A stretch of DNA of 64,000 bases from Microcyclospora pomicola (Eukaryota > Ascomycota > Dothideomycetes > Capnodiales): contig NHNY01000012.1 in the NCBI GenBank assembly GCA_002786065.1, positions 62,001 through 126,000 on the forward strand, in the 5' to 3' direction. Under the pieces are notes generated by a model. It was not told the DNA's origin. It saw only the letters and a program-made list of their open reading frames with translations, and did no database searches. Shown here one piece after another: positions 52,185 to 63,218 of this stretch. Both the position numbers and the translations under genes were made by a program. The first letter of the stretch is position 1, and every line of letters begins with the position of its first letter.

Positions 52185-52788
52185 GCTGGACGGCAGGCTG
52201 GAGATCAGCTATGAGAAGAGCACAAGAAGCGAATGCAGGTCAATCAACTTGAGGATGCCATGTGGTCAGTGTTTCAATCTGTATCCGTCGACTCTCATAA
52301 TTATCGATTGAGAACACAATTATGAGTGACATGATATCATGAATGTCAATGCACCTGTAAGCTTCGTGTAGACATCTCCATCGCCAGAGACCCGCAGTGC
52401 TCCATCAACATGACGTTGTGTCTTGGCGTCAATCCCAGCCTGCCAGGGTCCTCGTCTGCCAACAATAGTCATCGGTACCTGATCTAAAGGCTAAGGTACC
52501 TAGTCTCGATCACTCAGGAAACAAAACGGCCTCTGCAGGAATGCCCTGACATGAGGCATGCAGAGCTGTGACAATAGGCATGCTACGATGATGCGGCACA
52601 AATATCGGGATATGCTATCGCAACAAGAGAGAGGGCGCTCAAGGGCAATAGGGGTTTGAGATTGGCAACACGATTATGCCGTTGCCATTCGAAGATTCCA
52701 TGAAATCTCTTCCTACAAATGAACGCCAGGTAAGAAAAGAAACGCTGCTGGCGAACGTATGAACGTGGTTCTGCTTCCTTCGCAGAGC
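52185..52788. other. intergenic
   Basis: This is 604 bases between two minus-strand genes. It contains a 12-base palindrome catgatatcatg at about 52329 and ggtacct units at about 52473-52502. No gene is seen. Confidence 0.5.
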
Positions 52789-54266
52789 TCATAACCGAGC
52801 AATCTCCTTGCCACCCGCCCAGTCAAGCGCCCAATATGCCGCGATCATGAGTTTCCGCCGATAGCTTCTCGTCCACATTAGATTCTTGCCTCGCCATGCC
52901 GCCCAAGCCCGGCCTCCGGACCAGTTGGGGTTGCCTTGCACGACGCCATCATGGCCGCCGATATACGCCACAAGACCTTTCTGCTTGTAGCGGAATGCTT
53001 GCTTTCCATCGATCCCTTGGTTGAGGACCTTGACCAAGTAGTCCGATTTCTGTACGGCCACTTCGGCAGTCGTGGGAAGAAAGTGCATCCGGATATCAGC
53101 TGCGTCACCAAGAGCATAAACATCCGGGTATGAGGTCTTGTCAGGACGGAGGGCATGGAGGTGTTCGTCCGTCATGATTCTTGACAGTCCGTCCGTCTTT
53201 GCAACTGCCAGATCGTTGAGAAGACTGTTGTGCTTGTTTCCAGCCGTCCAGATGACGATGCCACAAGGAATTTTGCCATCCGCCACCGTGGTGATACTGT
53301 CGGGTTCTACGCAGACGATCCTGGATTCTGTTTTGACGTCCACGCCACGCTTGCCGAAGCTGCCAAGTGCATAATCTCGCAGGCCTTGCTCGAATGATCC
53401 GAGAATGAAAGCTGCTGCATCGTGGATCGTGATCCGGAACTTTCCCGCGAGGTTTGGAAACAGCTTCGAGAAGTCCTCATGAAAGAGATCTGAAAGTTCC
53501 GCGGCCATTTCGACTCCAGTCGCACCCCCTCCGACGATGTTGACGTGGAGCAGATTCCTTTGTTCTTCGTCCGTCACGCCAGGTAGACATGCTAGTTCCA
53601 GCAATTCCTTGAGCCGATTCTGGACAGCTCTAGCATCGCTCACATTTCGCACGAAGAAGGCATTCTCTTCCGCACCAGGAGTGTTGAACGTGTTGGTCGT
53701 GCATCTGTTGGTCTGTTTAGTGAGCTTTTCGACGCACATGACGCTGACAATGCTCACCCAGGGGCCAGAATCAATCGATCGTAAGGAACGTCGAAAGTTC
53801 GCTTCTCGCCGCCATTCCCATTCTCCAATCTGTCAACATCGCATGCGGATCGACAGTTACATAATTTTCGATCGAAGTCAACGCTTTCTACATATGCTTT
53901 GTAGTACTGCATCTTCTTGCTTTTGTGGCGGATGGGTTCTTCCGCGAGGGAAAAGTCGAAATGGCCACATGCTGCACTTGCCTGCGGTCGATTGTGATTA
54001 GCCATTGTGTGAAGCCAGAATCGTGGAAAGACATGAACATACAAGAAGAGGCGTGTAAGGACTGGTTTCGAATGGGCTTATGACAATGATGTTGTATTTC
54101 TTCTCCGACAGATTCTGGGATACATTATATCCACACCATCCTGTGCCAACGATTACCTGCAACAACGATGCGAGGTCAGCGAGCAGCTCGAGGAGATTGA
54201 TCAGATCATCTCAGTGGGTCAACGAACAACTGTCTCTTTCTTCCGGACCTCGGAGGCTGCAGACAT
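52789..54266 (-). CDS. type-II NADH dehydrogenase-like (NDH-2/AIF-type) flavoprotein
   Basis: Four exons on the minus strand (54228-54266, 54043-54156, 53758-53981, 52789-53704) give 430 residues. The first dinucleotide-binding motif is VVIVGTGWCGYNVSQ (FAD) across the first splice, followed by ISPFETSPYTPLL joined to ASAACGHFDFSLAEEPIR. Exon 3 ends YDRLILAPG, joined to CTTNTFNTPGAEENAFFVRN. The second motif, NIVGGGATGVEMAAELSDL, binds NADH. ATCs of the C-terminal half include VYALGDAADI and GLVAYIGGHDG. Family members pass electrons from NADH to ubiquinone without proton pumping. I see no mitochondrial presequence (it starts MSAASEVRKKETV), so location is uncertain. The N-terminal exon rests on a gttcgt donor, less common; a gttgtt donor three bases earlier is equally in frame. 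Confidence 0.87.
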
Positions 54267-55299
54267 GATCCAGTTGCTAAGAGTTGTTTGCAATAAATTG
54301 GAACGTTTTGACAACGAACAAAGCAGCAACGATATTCACAAGACCAAATATCTATCAGTAGTAGTATCTAAACTTACAAAACCGAGGCTCCAATGGCCGT
54401 CAAGTTATAGTCATGCATATGTCAACTAGATGGGCGAGTTGCTCATCTCTATGTCCATCACGTTGGTGGTTGCCCTGCTCCGGTGACGCCCGAATCTTGA
54501 CCACCGAGGCACGTCGCTGCAGCCAATCGCGCCGACGGCACCCGACGGTCGAAGTTGAGGGCGGAGCATGTGAAACGCAATGTCAGTTCATGTTGCGTGC
54601 AAGGTTGCGCTGAAACTGGCAATGCTGCGGATTATTATCGTGGTTTTGGGTTGTCTGGAAGTCAATCCAGACATGACGTGGGATGTCGTTCGCAGATCGG
54701 CGGAACACGTGCGGATTGCAGGATACTTGTTCCGGCGTGCATGTACCGGTGGCTTAACATTCACTTCAGACCGCCAGCCATGGGAAAGCTCTATTGACGA
54801 GAATACTGATTCAGAAAGTCAAGTACCTTAAGTAGATAGACTGAGCTGCTTGATCACGATGCCGGAGGGCAACTAATTACGTGCCGGACAACGGTGACGA
54901 GGATGATTGATCCCGTTGTTTCTAGCCTGCCTGACCTTCATCGCATGGCTAGCCACACTGAGGGTCGAAGACGACCCACTGGATGTATGATCTCTTCATT
55001 ATATGTTTCGAAGTCTCTCATACATGCCCACTTGGCTTGTCGAATAATGTGATTCAGGTCTAGAATGACGCTCGAACAAGGAACGGTCATATGATGTCGA
55101 ATGATCATTAAAGTATCTGACTTCACCATTAGGTATGCTGTACCGGTATTCAAGGTCTACCATTTACAGACCTTCTCCACGTCTAGTCATGGACAAGAGT
55201 AATCTCCTCGCAATATTAAAATATGCACATGTATGTGCTTTCGCACTGGAAGAGCTCAGATAACTGTCGCCGGCTGACTTCCAACACGCTTCGGGCGAT
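54267..55299. other. large intergenic region
   Basis: This is 1033 bases between the NDH-2-like gene start and the PPR gene 3' end. Overlapping short plus-strand frames at about 54413-54831 have no recognisable domain or splice pattern. No repeats or transposon ends are apparent. Confidence 0.45.
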
Positions 55300-58200
55300 T
55301 CACTCCTCCCTGCGAAGCACCCTGGCCTGGAGCGCGTCCGAATGCTGAGCCGGCATGCTTTGAACGGCATATAAAGTCTTTGGTGCCAGGCTCCGTACCT
55401 GCTTTAGGCTACCAACGTACCGTGCCGCGGGTCCGAGAGTCCCAGCTGACAACTCACCAGTGTTCTCCATGTGCCGGAGTTTCAACAAAGCAGCGCCAAG
55501 ATATACAAACGTGCTGTATTGTGGCATGAGCAGTCCAGGCGGGAGAAACCTGGCGCGGATATATTGCAGACCTTGGGTGCGCGCGCTATAGGGTGGAGCT
55601 GACTGCGACTGTGTGCTGACCCAGCCAGGAAACTGAGGAGTCAGATATCGCTCCGTGAGCACATATGCTAGAAGGGTGAGGGGTGGTGAGGCGAGGCAGA
55701 GTTTCTCGATGAAGGTATTCCACGTCCGAATATCCATTTGGTAGCCCTGGTTCAAAACCTGTGAGAATGTGCTGACAATGTCCGTGATGCGATCTTGCGC
55801 AGCCAGTGCACCAAGGTACAGGCGTAAAGGACCAGATAAAAGATGGGCTTTGCCAATGGCTGGACGTGCTTTAGAATCGCTGTCTACTGTGCTGCCGTGC
55901 GACGGTCTGGAACGGGTACTGCTGGTCGCTGGGGTTGTGGGACCAGAGTAGTCAAACCCCACAGTCGCAACATCAGCAACAGTATCTGCCGGATCGTGCT
56001 CTGGCTCTTCAGTGTGAGTCCTTAAGCTTTGTGGTGATGTGGAACTCGATATGTCGTCTTCAAGAGACCGCTGATGGTGCCGCTTTCTCTTGAGTAGGTC
56101 TGGCACAGCAACAACCATCGGTCTTGCAATCTCATCAGCTTGCTGCTTCGCGAGAGACCAATATGCCTCAACCTCGTCGAAATCACCCGCACCCAGTGAA
56201 GCATCCATCAATGCCTCCACGATCACAATAGGATCTCTGGAATTGTCTCCCATCTCCTGACGCTGCTGCTGGTACTGGTCGTACAGCTCATGGACTGCTT
56301 CAAAGCAACCACGTTTACCATGCACAAAGATTAAGGTACCAAACAAGGATGATGAACCGTCAATAGATCCTGCAGTACCAGGGTCAGAACCCACGGATTC
56401 GGTTCCGTCAGAATCGCGTAAAATTTTCTTCAAATCCTTTATAGACTCAATTAGGGCGCTGTCAGACTTTGACCGAAGTTCCAAATCCAATTCCGCTGGT
56501 TGTTGGACCCGCCATCTGAGAGCCCCCCGCGCACGAGTTGCTTGTGCTGAAGAAGTGACGATGTTTTCGAACTTGGCCTTGGCTTCCAAATAGACTGTAT
56601 TGGTGGCATTGGTGGGCTTGATGTTCTGCGTGGTCATGTGGTCGTGTACGATCAGCGCCTCATCAATCATGCCTTGCTGCAGATAACCGCGCATGATGAT
56701 AGCATAATGCATTGCATTTGGCCTTAGTCGTTGTTCCGGCATTACTACTCTTAGCAACTTCCATGCTGCATTCGTTTGAGCATGATGTGCTAGCGCTTGC
56801 ATGATTGCGGCAAAAGTCCTCTCGTCCGGCCGTATTTGGTGGGTTTTCATCCACTCATATATCCTCATTGTATTGTCCACATCCTTTCGAGCTGCATAGG
56901 CCATCAAGATGGTGTTGCACGGCCATGTCAATGAGCCCCGCAAGCGGCCGCGGGAGACCTCCTCGAAAACTTCGTGTAGAGCATCCTCAGCCTTCGAGGG
57001 ATCGCCATATTTGACATGAGCGCTGATGAGGCTTGCGTAAAACTGGATAGGAGGGTTCTCATTGGTCAATTCCACGTACTGCGACATCAAGTTTCGTACC
57101 GCCCCAACGTCACCCCTTTTCCCGAGCACAATGAGAACCGCGAGATATGACGCCTCGTCGGCCCTTACATCCTCATCGATCATGGTCTGCAAGATCTTGA
57201 GGCAAGGATCGACTTGGTCGGCACGGGAGTAAGCCAACAGTAACGAATTCCAGCAGCGCACATCAAGGGTTCGGCCGTGGTCTTTCGCGCGTGCTTTAGC
57301 GATGTCGAAAGTGTCTTGCGCGGCCGCAACATCGGTTCGCTGGGCATGCGCACGAATAGCAGTCCACTGAACCTCGGCTAGGGCACTATAGCTATCGTAT
57401 GGCGTTTTCATGTACTCCATCCAGTAATTCACCATGTCTGGCCGACCAGCAAGCGCGTGAAACTCCATGACATACTTAAGACCAGTCCACTCAAGCTTGC
57501 CATAGTACCTGATCCAGTCATTGGTCAGCCTCGAGATTGAAAGGCTGGTCGTGGTTCCACCCTGGTTGTCGGATATGATGAGATGAGCGGTCAGGCGCTT
57601 GAGCATGAGGCGAAGCGTTTGTTCTGGGACTAAATACGATGTTTGCCTCCGTACCATGTGGTACATGTAGGAGACAAGCCAGTACACAGATCGAAATTGA
57701 TACCTCGCATTGTCTCGAAGTAAAGCCAGCAGGAGCGAGTTCAGCGTCTCAGCGGCATCCTCACCCGGGAGAAACCGAAGTTGTGCTAAGACTCTGGAGA
57801 GGTCTTTTGTGACAAACTTCTGTCGCAAAGTGACTGCATCAAATGAAGGAGGCAAGCCCGAAGATCCCTTCGCGTCGAATTCTTGGATCAGCGCCTCTTT
57901 GCAGAATTTTGAGCAAAACGAATCTAGAGCTGGGTCCGACTCACGAGCGCGAACACGCCGAAAGTAATTCAACAATTTAAATGCTTTTGCAAGCAGGGCA
58001 GGTATGTTAGACAAGTTGACCCACATCATTGCTTCGACCGTGCTCGCGCTTTCATGTTTCGTGATGCCTTGCAGCTTTTTCATGATGCTTAGCGCGAGAT
58101 CCCAACGCTGCTCCATAATGACAAACTCGAAGTACTTGCTGGACACCTGCTGACTGTTTGGCAGCCACTGTAGGGCGTCTTCATGTAGCTCAGCAAGCGC

Positions 58201-59379
58201 CGAGAACAAGTGGCGTCGCGTGAGGACCGTCATGACTGCGCTGTATCCTGCTATTGGTACATCCACCCTTTTACAAGACCCATAAAGTGAAACACACTTG
58301 TCCTCTGCAACACTGTAATGGAAGGGTGCCAGCCATTCAATGAGCGCGAGCTTCAGTCGGGTGCCAACCTGTATTTCCTGGGGGAGTCTGTCGTACAATG
58401 CCAGTACGCGGTCTACGAGGCGCTCGGTTTTGTGTTGATCGGCACGTTGCTGGTCTGAGGGCAGAAACCGTGTAGTGGCCATGATGCGCTGTAGGCTTTG
58501 AAGTAGTGTATAGGGACTTCCTTCGATGTCTCCAGCTCGTCCGATATTATTGCCCAAGTCTTGAACGTTTAGAGCCGAATGAATCTGGTTTATTGTGGAC
58601 TCGCCATCTGTGACGCCAAGTTTAATGAGTGGGTCCGAAGACGTTGGATGATTCCCAACATGGATCTGCTCATGTTGTGGAGTGAACGGATACTCCTCGC
58701 GTCTAGTCGAACGTGTACGATTCGGAAGGGAAAGACCAGTATCGTGAGGTGCTGAACTCGGTGCCATGATGCTCGGCATTTCCAGATCCACAGCCGTAGC
58801 ATCGTTGCTAATGTCGTTGGAAGCAAATTCAACGCTGTATCCGCCATCATTGCGCCATTCTCCAGACCTACGCGCGTGGTGCTGCCTCTCTTCCTCGCTT
58901 GGCTCGACCTCGACCGAGGTGTCCTCCTTCATAGACCGATATCTCGCAGAAATCGTTTTTCCTTCCGATCGGGACGCGTAGCCTCTTGAGGCTTGCACGA
59001 AACCATCAGGCAGGCGTCGTGCGTTCCGTCTTTCCCATCGTTCCCACTGCTGTCCAGCTCTCGCACAGTGACGAAGCAGAGCCAAAGCTCGTGGTGGATA
59101 AAGAAAATCTAAGAATGGTGTTTCACCACCAGATGGACCAATGTTGACCACTTCTTCTTGGTTTCGACGCACCGCGTAGCTGTGCTTTGGGTCATGGTTC
59201 ACAAGCGTGCCGTCCACGCAAGGAATGCTGGAGGCAAGCCATGGTGGGCATTCAAGGGCGGGTGCTCCTGTGTTCCAGAATTCGCAGTGAAGCGCTCGGC
59301 GACTGTGTGATGTCTTGGACCTGGATCGAAGAGTTTCTCGAGCCCCCGATTGAAGACATGCTTTCGCGCGCTCCAGCAT
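55300..59379 (-). CDS. pentatricopeptide repeat (PPR) protein, probably mitochondrial
   Basis: This is a single frame of 1359 residues. The N-terminus is rich in Arg and Ser and poor in acid (MLERAKACLQSGARETLRSR, then SKTSHSRRALHCEFW), like a mitochondrial presequence, followed by TPFLDFLYPPRALALLRHCA, a block typical of one fungal PPR group. A low-complexity stretch covers ~145-260. PPR-type helical pairs are clear in the middle: RCWNSLLLAYSRADQVDPCL, IQFYASLISAHVKYGDPSKA, NTILMAYAARKDVDNTMRIY, TFAAIMQALAHHAQTNAAWK, HYAIIMRGYLQQGMIDEALI. A second set follows the insert at ~1080-1160. PPR proteins bind organelle RNA; fungal members act in mitochondrial mRNA stability, translation or complex assembly. 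The specific target is unknown. Confidence 0.85.
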   Translation of the reverse strand: MLERAKACLQSGARETLRSRSKTSHSRRALHCEFWNTGAPALECPPWLASSIPCVDGTLVNHDPKHSYAVRRNQEEVVNIGPSGGETPFLDFLYPPRALALLRHCARAGQQWERWERRNARRLPDGFVQASRGYASRSEGKTISARYRSMKEDTSVEVEPSEEERQHHARRSGEWRNDGGYSVEFASNDISNDATAVDLEMPSIMAPSSAPHDTGLSLPNRTRSTRREEYPFTPQHEQIHVGNHPTSSDPLIKLGVTDGESTINQIHSALNVQDLGNNIGRAGDIEGSPYTLLQSLQRIMATTRFLPSDQQRADQHKTERLVDRVLALYDRLPQEIQVGTRLKLALIEWLAPFHYSVAEDKCVSLYGSCKRVDVPIAGYSAVMTVLTRRHLFSALAELHEDALQWLPNSQQVSSKYFEFVIMEQRWDLALSIMKKLQGITKHESASTVEAMMWVNLSNIPALLAKAFKLLNYFRRVRARESDPALDSFCSKFCKEALIQEFDAKGSSGLPPSFDAVTLRQKFVTKDLSRVLAQLRFLPGEDAAETLNSLLLALLRDNARYQFRSVYWLVSYMYHMVRRQTSYLVPEQTLRLMLKRLTAHLIISDNQGGTTTSLSISRLTNDWIRYYGKLEWTGLKYVMEFHALAGRPDMVNYWMEYMKTPYDSYSALAEVQWTAIRAHAQRTDVAAAQDTFDIAKARAKDHGRTLDVRCWNSLLLAYSRADQVDPCLKILQTMIDEDVRADEASYLAVLIVLGKRGDVGAVRNLMSQYVELTNENPPIQFYASLISAHVKYGDPSKAEDALHEVFEEVSRGRLRGSLTWPCNTILMAYAARKDVDNTMRIYEWMKTHQIRPDERTFAAIMQALAHHAQTNAAWKLLRVVMPEQRLRPNAMHYAIIMRGYLQQGMIDEALIVHDHMTTQNIKPTNATNTVYLEAKAKFENIVTSSAQATRARGALRWRVQQPAELDLELRSKSDSALIESIKDLKKILRDSDGTESVGSDPGTAGSIDGSSSLFGTLIFVHGKRGCFEAVHELYDQYQQQRQEMGDNSRDPIVIVEALMDASLGAGDFDEVEAYWSLAKQQADEIARPMVVAVPDLLKRKRHHQRSLEDDISSSTSPQSLRTHTEEPEHDPADTVADVATVGFDYSGPTTPATSSTRSRPSHGSTVDSDSKARPAIGKAHLLSGPLRLYLGALAAQDRITDIVSTFSQVLNQGYQMDIRTWNTFIEKLCLASPPLTLLAYVLTERYLTPQFPGWVSTQSQSAPPYSARTQGLQYIRARFLPPGLLMPQYSTFVYLGAALLKLRHMENTGELSAGTLGPAARYVGSLKQVRSLAPKTLYAVQSMPAQHSDALQARVLRREE

Positions 59380-59821
59380 GCCACTACCGTGCTCTTTACC
59401 AGATCCTCACAATAAAACTCCACGCTGCTGTTGGCACGTGCTGCATCACTGTAGGTGTAGAGAACATTCGTGGTGAAAGTTGTTCCCGAGCGCAGGCTGC
59501 CGAGATGTTGGGAATAAGCAGGATCCCGGTTTTGGCGAGATCGAGATGGGTTAGATGGGGCGGTATATGAGGGAGGTTTTGGTTGTCGAGCTTCGTGAAT
59601 TCACACTCTCGCCGTCATTGAGTTTCCGGATTGGTCGGCATTCCCGCGGCCATTTCTCAGCCCTACGGTGTTATATAGCGTGCTTAGTCAAGGACCCAAG
59701 CGGACGATATACGAACCATGGAAGGGTTTCCTGCACTGAGGGAAACATTACCTTTAGAGGCAAAGTACCTGACTATCGAAATAACATGTAGTTACTTACT
59801 TCAAGGTAGGTTGAACCTTGC

Positions 59822-59853
59822 GGTAAGTAAGGTAAGGTAAGGTACCTAGGTAG
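59822..59853. repeat. GGTAA short tandem repeat ending in a GGTACCTAGGTA palindrome-like unit
   Basis: The run reads ggtaagtaaggtaaggtaag then gtacctaggtag, that is imperfect GGTAA units followed by overlapping GGTACC and CCTAGG palindromes. A related gctaaggtacctag occurs at about 52488-52502. Such GGTACCT/AAGGTA sequences are scattered in the intergenic DNA of many ascomycetes; their role is unclear. Confidence 0.6.
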
Positions 59854-60028
59854 AAAGTGAAGCATTATGTGATACCATACCAGCTTGCTGACCTAATCAC
59901 GAATAGCACATCATCTCCACTCATCCTCCCAACACACACGCCTGCCTAGCATTTGTGTTTCCATCTCGATACATCTTTGAAAGCTTTGTAGGACCGTCGT
60001 GTCTCACTGGCGCAAGTTCTTACAAGCC

Positions 60029-60058
60029 ATGACTTTTCCCACTGGTCGACCGTCATGA
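60029..60058 (+). other. upstream open reading frame(s) before Mtc6
   Basis: A ten-codon frame (MTFPTGRPS and stop) lies at 60029-60058. A second, overlapping ATG at 60055 gives a three-codon frame ending at 60066, which overlaps the Mtc6 ATG (60063) in another frame. If these are in the transcript they would limit translation of Mtc6. Confidence 0.4.
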
Positions 60059-60062
60059 TACA

Positions 60063-62119
60063 ATGACCTCAAATTCGCTCTTCAACCCGGATCCTGGAGC
60101 GGTCCACAGCGATGTGACCTTCATACAGATTTTGGTATCGACTATCTCATTCTACTGACAACGCGTTCTTCTGAATCAATGCGTTGCTGACCAAAGTAGT
60201 CACGACGTGACCTAGGCCTGCAGATACCACTCAATTATGTCACCACGCCTGGCGTCTCCTTGACAGCGGCTTGTTTCTCTCACAATGTTTACGAGGATAC
60301 TGCTGCGACAAGGTGCCTTTCCAACATCCTGGCAGTCGGTTTCGAACGTATCGTAGTTGATGTCTATTGGGACGTCACTCGGGAGGCTTGGAGTCTGTGT
60401 CCAGTCCAGCTCGGAAGTGCAACTTCCACAAATTCGCCCTCGTCTGTTGGAACAACGCTCAGCTCATCTCTCACCTCATCTCTCACCTCGAGTGTAAGCT
60501 TAGACACCAGCAATGCTTCCGCTATACTGGAGCGTCACGCTTTTTTCGCTCCAGGCGAGCTTGCCGGACGACAAGCAACGACTACTTCCACCAGCCTCGT
60601 GTCCAGCGCCATTTCTGGGATAACATCATCATCGTCCACTTCTTTGGCGACGTCGAGCACGAGGCCAAATTCGACGACCACAGCTGGTACATCGACCGTT
60701 TCCTCTTCTAGCAGCACAACGTCTTCTGTCAACGCTTTGCAGACCATCGGACCTTATACATGTTCGCAAACAACGAACTTGCAACTGGTCATGTCTGTAT
60801 TGTCTGAATATCTCGGCGACACTCAGCAAAATGTTAATGCTTCAATCAAATATGTCATCCTTGATGTCCATGCTGCGACCTCTGCTTCGGAGCCTCAAGG
60901 TGCAGCGAGCCAACCGTCAAATGGCTCACTTCCCCAAGGCAACAATCTGCTAAGCGAAGTGTTGTCGAAGAGCAATTCGGCCTATTTATACACACCGTCC
61001 AGACTTCGCGCCGAGCGGAGCAATCTTAACTCGTCCAGCACCGATGCCTGGTATGACGTGCCAGGGCTAGATCAGCCCGATTCCGCATACTTTCAAATCG
61101 AGCACTTGAGCGGCAGCATGGCCGGCGAATTGACGACCCCGAATGGCTGGCCGGGCGAGGGTTTTGTAGAGCAACGGAATTATAGACGTCTACTGGCAGC
61201 GTTTGGACAGATCGATCCCCAGATGGCAAGTTATAACTTTACCGCCGATCAGGACAATATTTTTGGGCCCGGATACATCAGCAACGAAGCTACAGTCACG
61301 TACGACAGCGATGGAAGCATTTCCGATGGCTGCTTCTATCGACCAAGCATGCCAGTACTCGATGCTAGTACGAACTCCTCCTGGGCTGTTCATGCTCTGA
61401 ATTCTACGGTTCCCGCCGACATACTGTTGACGTTGGCGTCGAATTTAACATTCTGCGGCATATCAGCACTACTCAACCAGACCTTGTCCAACGTCACCGC
61501 CGACCAAGATTACCGTCCGTACGAACGATTTGTCAACAGCACGTCGTGGTTATGGCAATCCGGTCAGCCAACGAGCATCGACGACGATTCTGACAATGCT
61601 GGCCCATGTGCTGTTTTGAACTCTACATCCTTGCGACTCCAGCAGGAAAACTGTAGCAATCGGCATCATGCGGCATGCCGTGTTGCAGGTTTGCCTTATA
61701 TGTGGCAAATCTCTCGGTCCCATGCAAGCTATATGAACGCCGACAAGGAATGCGCGCGCAACTCGTCCTTTTCTGTCCCGCGTACGGCGTTGGAAAGTAG
61801 TTATCTTGGCCACGACTGGCAGGAATATCGAAGCAATAACATGCAAGGCGACGACATGACTGATGAGCTGCTTTGGGTCGACTTCAACGATCTTGACATT
61901 ACAACCTGCTGGGTTATCGGGCAAAACACATCATGCCCTTACATCGACAACGCAGCTTCGGAAACGAAAAAAATTGTTGTCTCGGTGGTAGCCTCGATCA
62001 TAGTGTTTGTGCTAACGTTGCTGACGATCTTTGTCAAGTGTGCTGGTAATCGGCAGATGTCTAAAGCAAAGCGGAAGAGACGCACTGATGGCTGGGACTA
62101 TGAGGGCGTTCCCAGCTGA
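60063..62119 (+). CDS. MTC6: maintenance of telomere capping protein 6 (Mtc6)
   Basis: Two exons (60063-60134 and 60200-62119) give 663 residues. The spliced N-terminus reads SRRDLGLQIPLNYVTTPGVS and LTAACFSHNVYEDTAATRCL, the conserved opening of fungal Mtc6, in which the family shows PLC-like X-domain similarity (LAVGFERIVVDVYWD). Residues ~85-180 are a Ser/Thr-rich, likely O-glycosylated stretch. Many Asn-x-Ser/Thr sites and scattered cysteines (C-x-H-H-A-A-C) mark a lumenal or extracellular region, and one membrane helix near the C-terminus (IVVSVVASIIVFVLTLLTIF) is followed by a short basic cytosolic tail. In yeast MTC6 mutations worsen cdc13-1 telomere defects; the molecular role remains poorly defined. 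The lumenal topology suggests the telomere effect is indirect (inference). The intron (60135-60199) has a gctgac branch site and a gtag acceptor. Confidence 0.9.
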
Positions 62120-62213
62120 TTCTGCACTTGATACTTGTGTTTGGTCAGCAGGCGTTTTAGTGATTCCCCAGCAAGAGACTCTTCTCAGACACCGCAGATC
62201 GTCCCAAGACCTT

Positions 62214-63218
62214 TCATTGTATAACGTGCGCTCTAGTCCCAACAGCTGCAGCACTTCCACGAATTGCCTCCCAATCCTCCTGCTGGATCACAATGCCGAA
62301 ATATCTCTCGAGCGCCGCCACTCGCTCCTCTTCCGATTCGAAGATCTTCTCCAAGACCTTTTTGCCACGCCTCCGCCATTTGAGCTTTTCGCCGTCTATC
62401 ACCAACGTCCCATCGATCTCGCCTTTGTTCAGCACGTCCCCTGTCGCAGACCCTGGTTCGTTGACTTGATCATACACCTCCCCATCCACCGTGAAACGTA
62501 CACAGACCACCTTCCAGGTGAAGAATGTCGTCCGTGAAGTCATCGGCAGCAGGTTCATGCCCTGAATATCCGGCAGCGTGAACTCCAGCTCCGCGAAACA
62601 ATACTGCGGCACCCAGTCCGCGCCATCGTGGGTGCGCCACTCATACATCCAGAAGTCCTGGCCGGACAGCGAGCCAGGCAGCGGGCGGCGCACGACCCGG
62701 CACTGCGCCGGTGCGACTTGCGTGTGCACGGCGCCCGGATCGTGCAGCGAGATCGGCTCGATGGGCCCGCCGGATCCCAGTCCGATGTCGATGAGATACG
62801 GCGTGCCGGCAATCGTGACGACGTTGACGCAATGTGACCAGCCGCCGAACGTGCCCGACCCTGGGCTGAAGATGCGCGCGCCGGTCAGGTAGGTGGTAAA
62901 CCCCAGCGAATGCAGCAGGAAGTGGACGATGGTGTTGTTCTCCATACAGTAGCCGCCGCGGCCGGGCGCCTGGATGATCTTGCGGAAGAGCGAGACTGGA
63001 CGGACGGTCAGCGTGCGGTGGTGGGTGTAATGCTGGTCCAGGTTTTCCCAGGGTATCTTGACGGCATGGTGGCGTTGGAGGTAGCGGAGATGGGTGAGCT
63101 GTTCCGAGGGGGAGAGATCTTGGACTGAGAAGAGGCGGTGCTCGTCGTCGAGGCCGATGCGGTCAAAGTATTGAGATAGTTGAGCATGGTCATATTTGAA
63201 GTCTGGTGTGGTCGTCAT
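62214..63218 (-). CDS. arylamine N-acetyltransferase (NAT)
   Basis: It transfers an acyl group from acetyl- or malonyl-CoA to arylamines. It is a single-exon, 334-residue protein. The catalytic triad is visible: Cys91 in GRGGYCMENN, His129 in GWSHCVNVV and Asp144 in YLIDIGLGSGG. Other family blocks are HHAVKIPWENLDQHY near residue 50 and the C-terminal FTWKVVCVRFT. In Fusarium, the related enzyme NAT1/FDB2 malonylates 2-aminophenol and so detoxifies maize benzoxazolinone; whether this one does is unknown. The third strand of the base composition shifts upward in GC around 62550-62950 (many ggcg/gccg runs) compared with its neighbours. It converges with Mtc6; only 94 bases separate the two stop codons. 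Confidence 0.94.
   Translation of the reverse strand: MTTTPDFKYDHAQLSQYFDRIGLDDEHRLFSVQDLSPSEQLTHLRYLQRHHAVKIPWENLDQHYTHHRTLTVRPVSLFRKIIQAPGRGGYCMENNTIVHFLLHSLGFTTYLTGARIFSPGSGTFGGWSHCVNVVTIAGTPYLIDIGLGSGGPIEPISLHDPGAVHTQVAPAQCRVVRRPLPGSLSGQDFWMYEWRTHDGADWVPQYCFAELEFTLPDIQGMNLLPMTSRTTFFTWKVVCVRFTVDGEVYDQVNEPGSATGDVLNKGEIDGTLVIDGEKLKWRRRGKKVLEKIFESEEERVAALERYFGIVIQQEDWEAIRGSAAAVGTRAHVIQ

Larger units (their letters stand above)
59380..60062. other. intergenic, divergent promoter region
   Basis: This is 683 bases between the PPR (minus) and Mtc6 (plus) starts. It holds the GGTAA-repeat/GGTACCTAGGTA element (59822-59853) and upstream open frames just before Mtc6, both listed separately. Confidence 0.5.

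Noticed and set aside
54413-54831. Overlapping plus-strand frames
   Set aside because: No recognisable domain, and the three frames compete with one another over the same bases.
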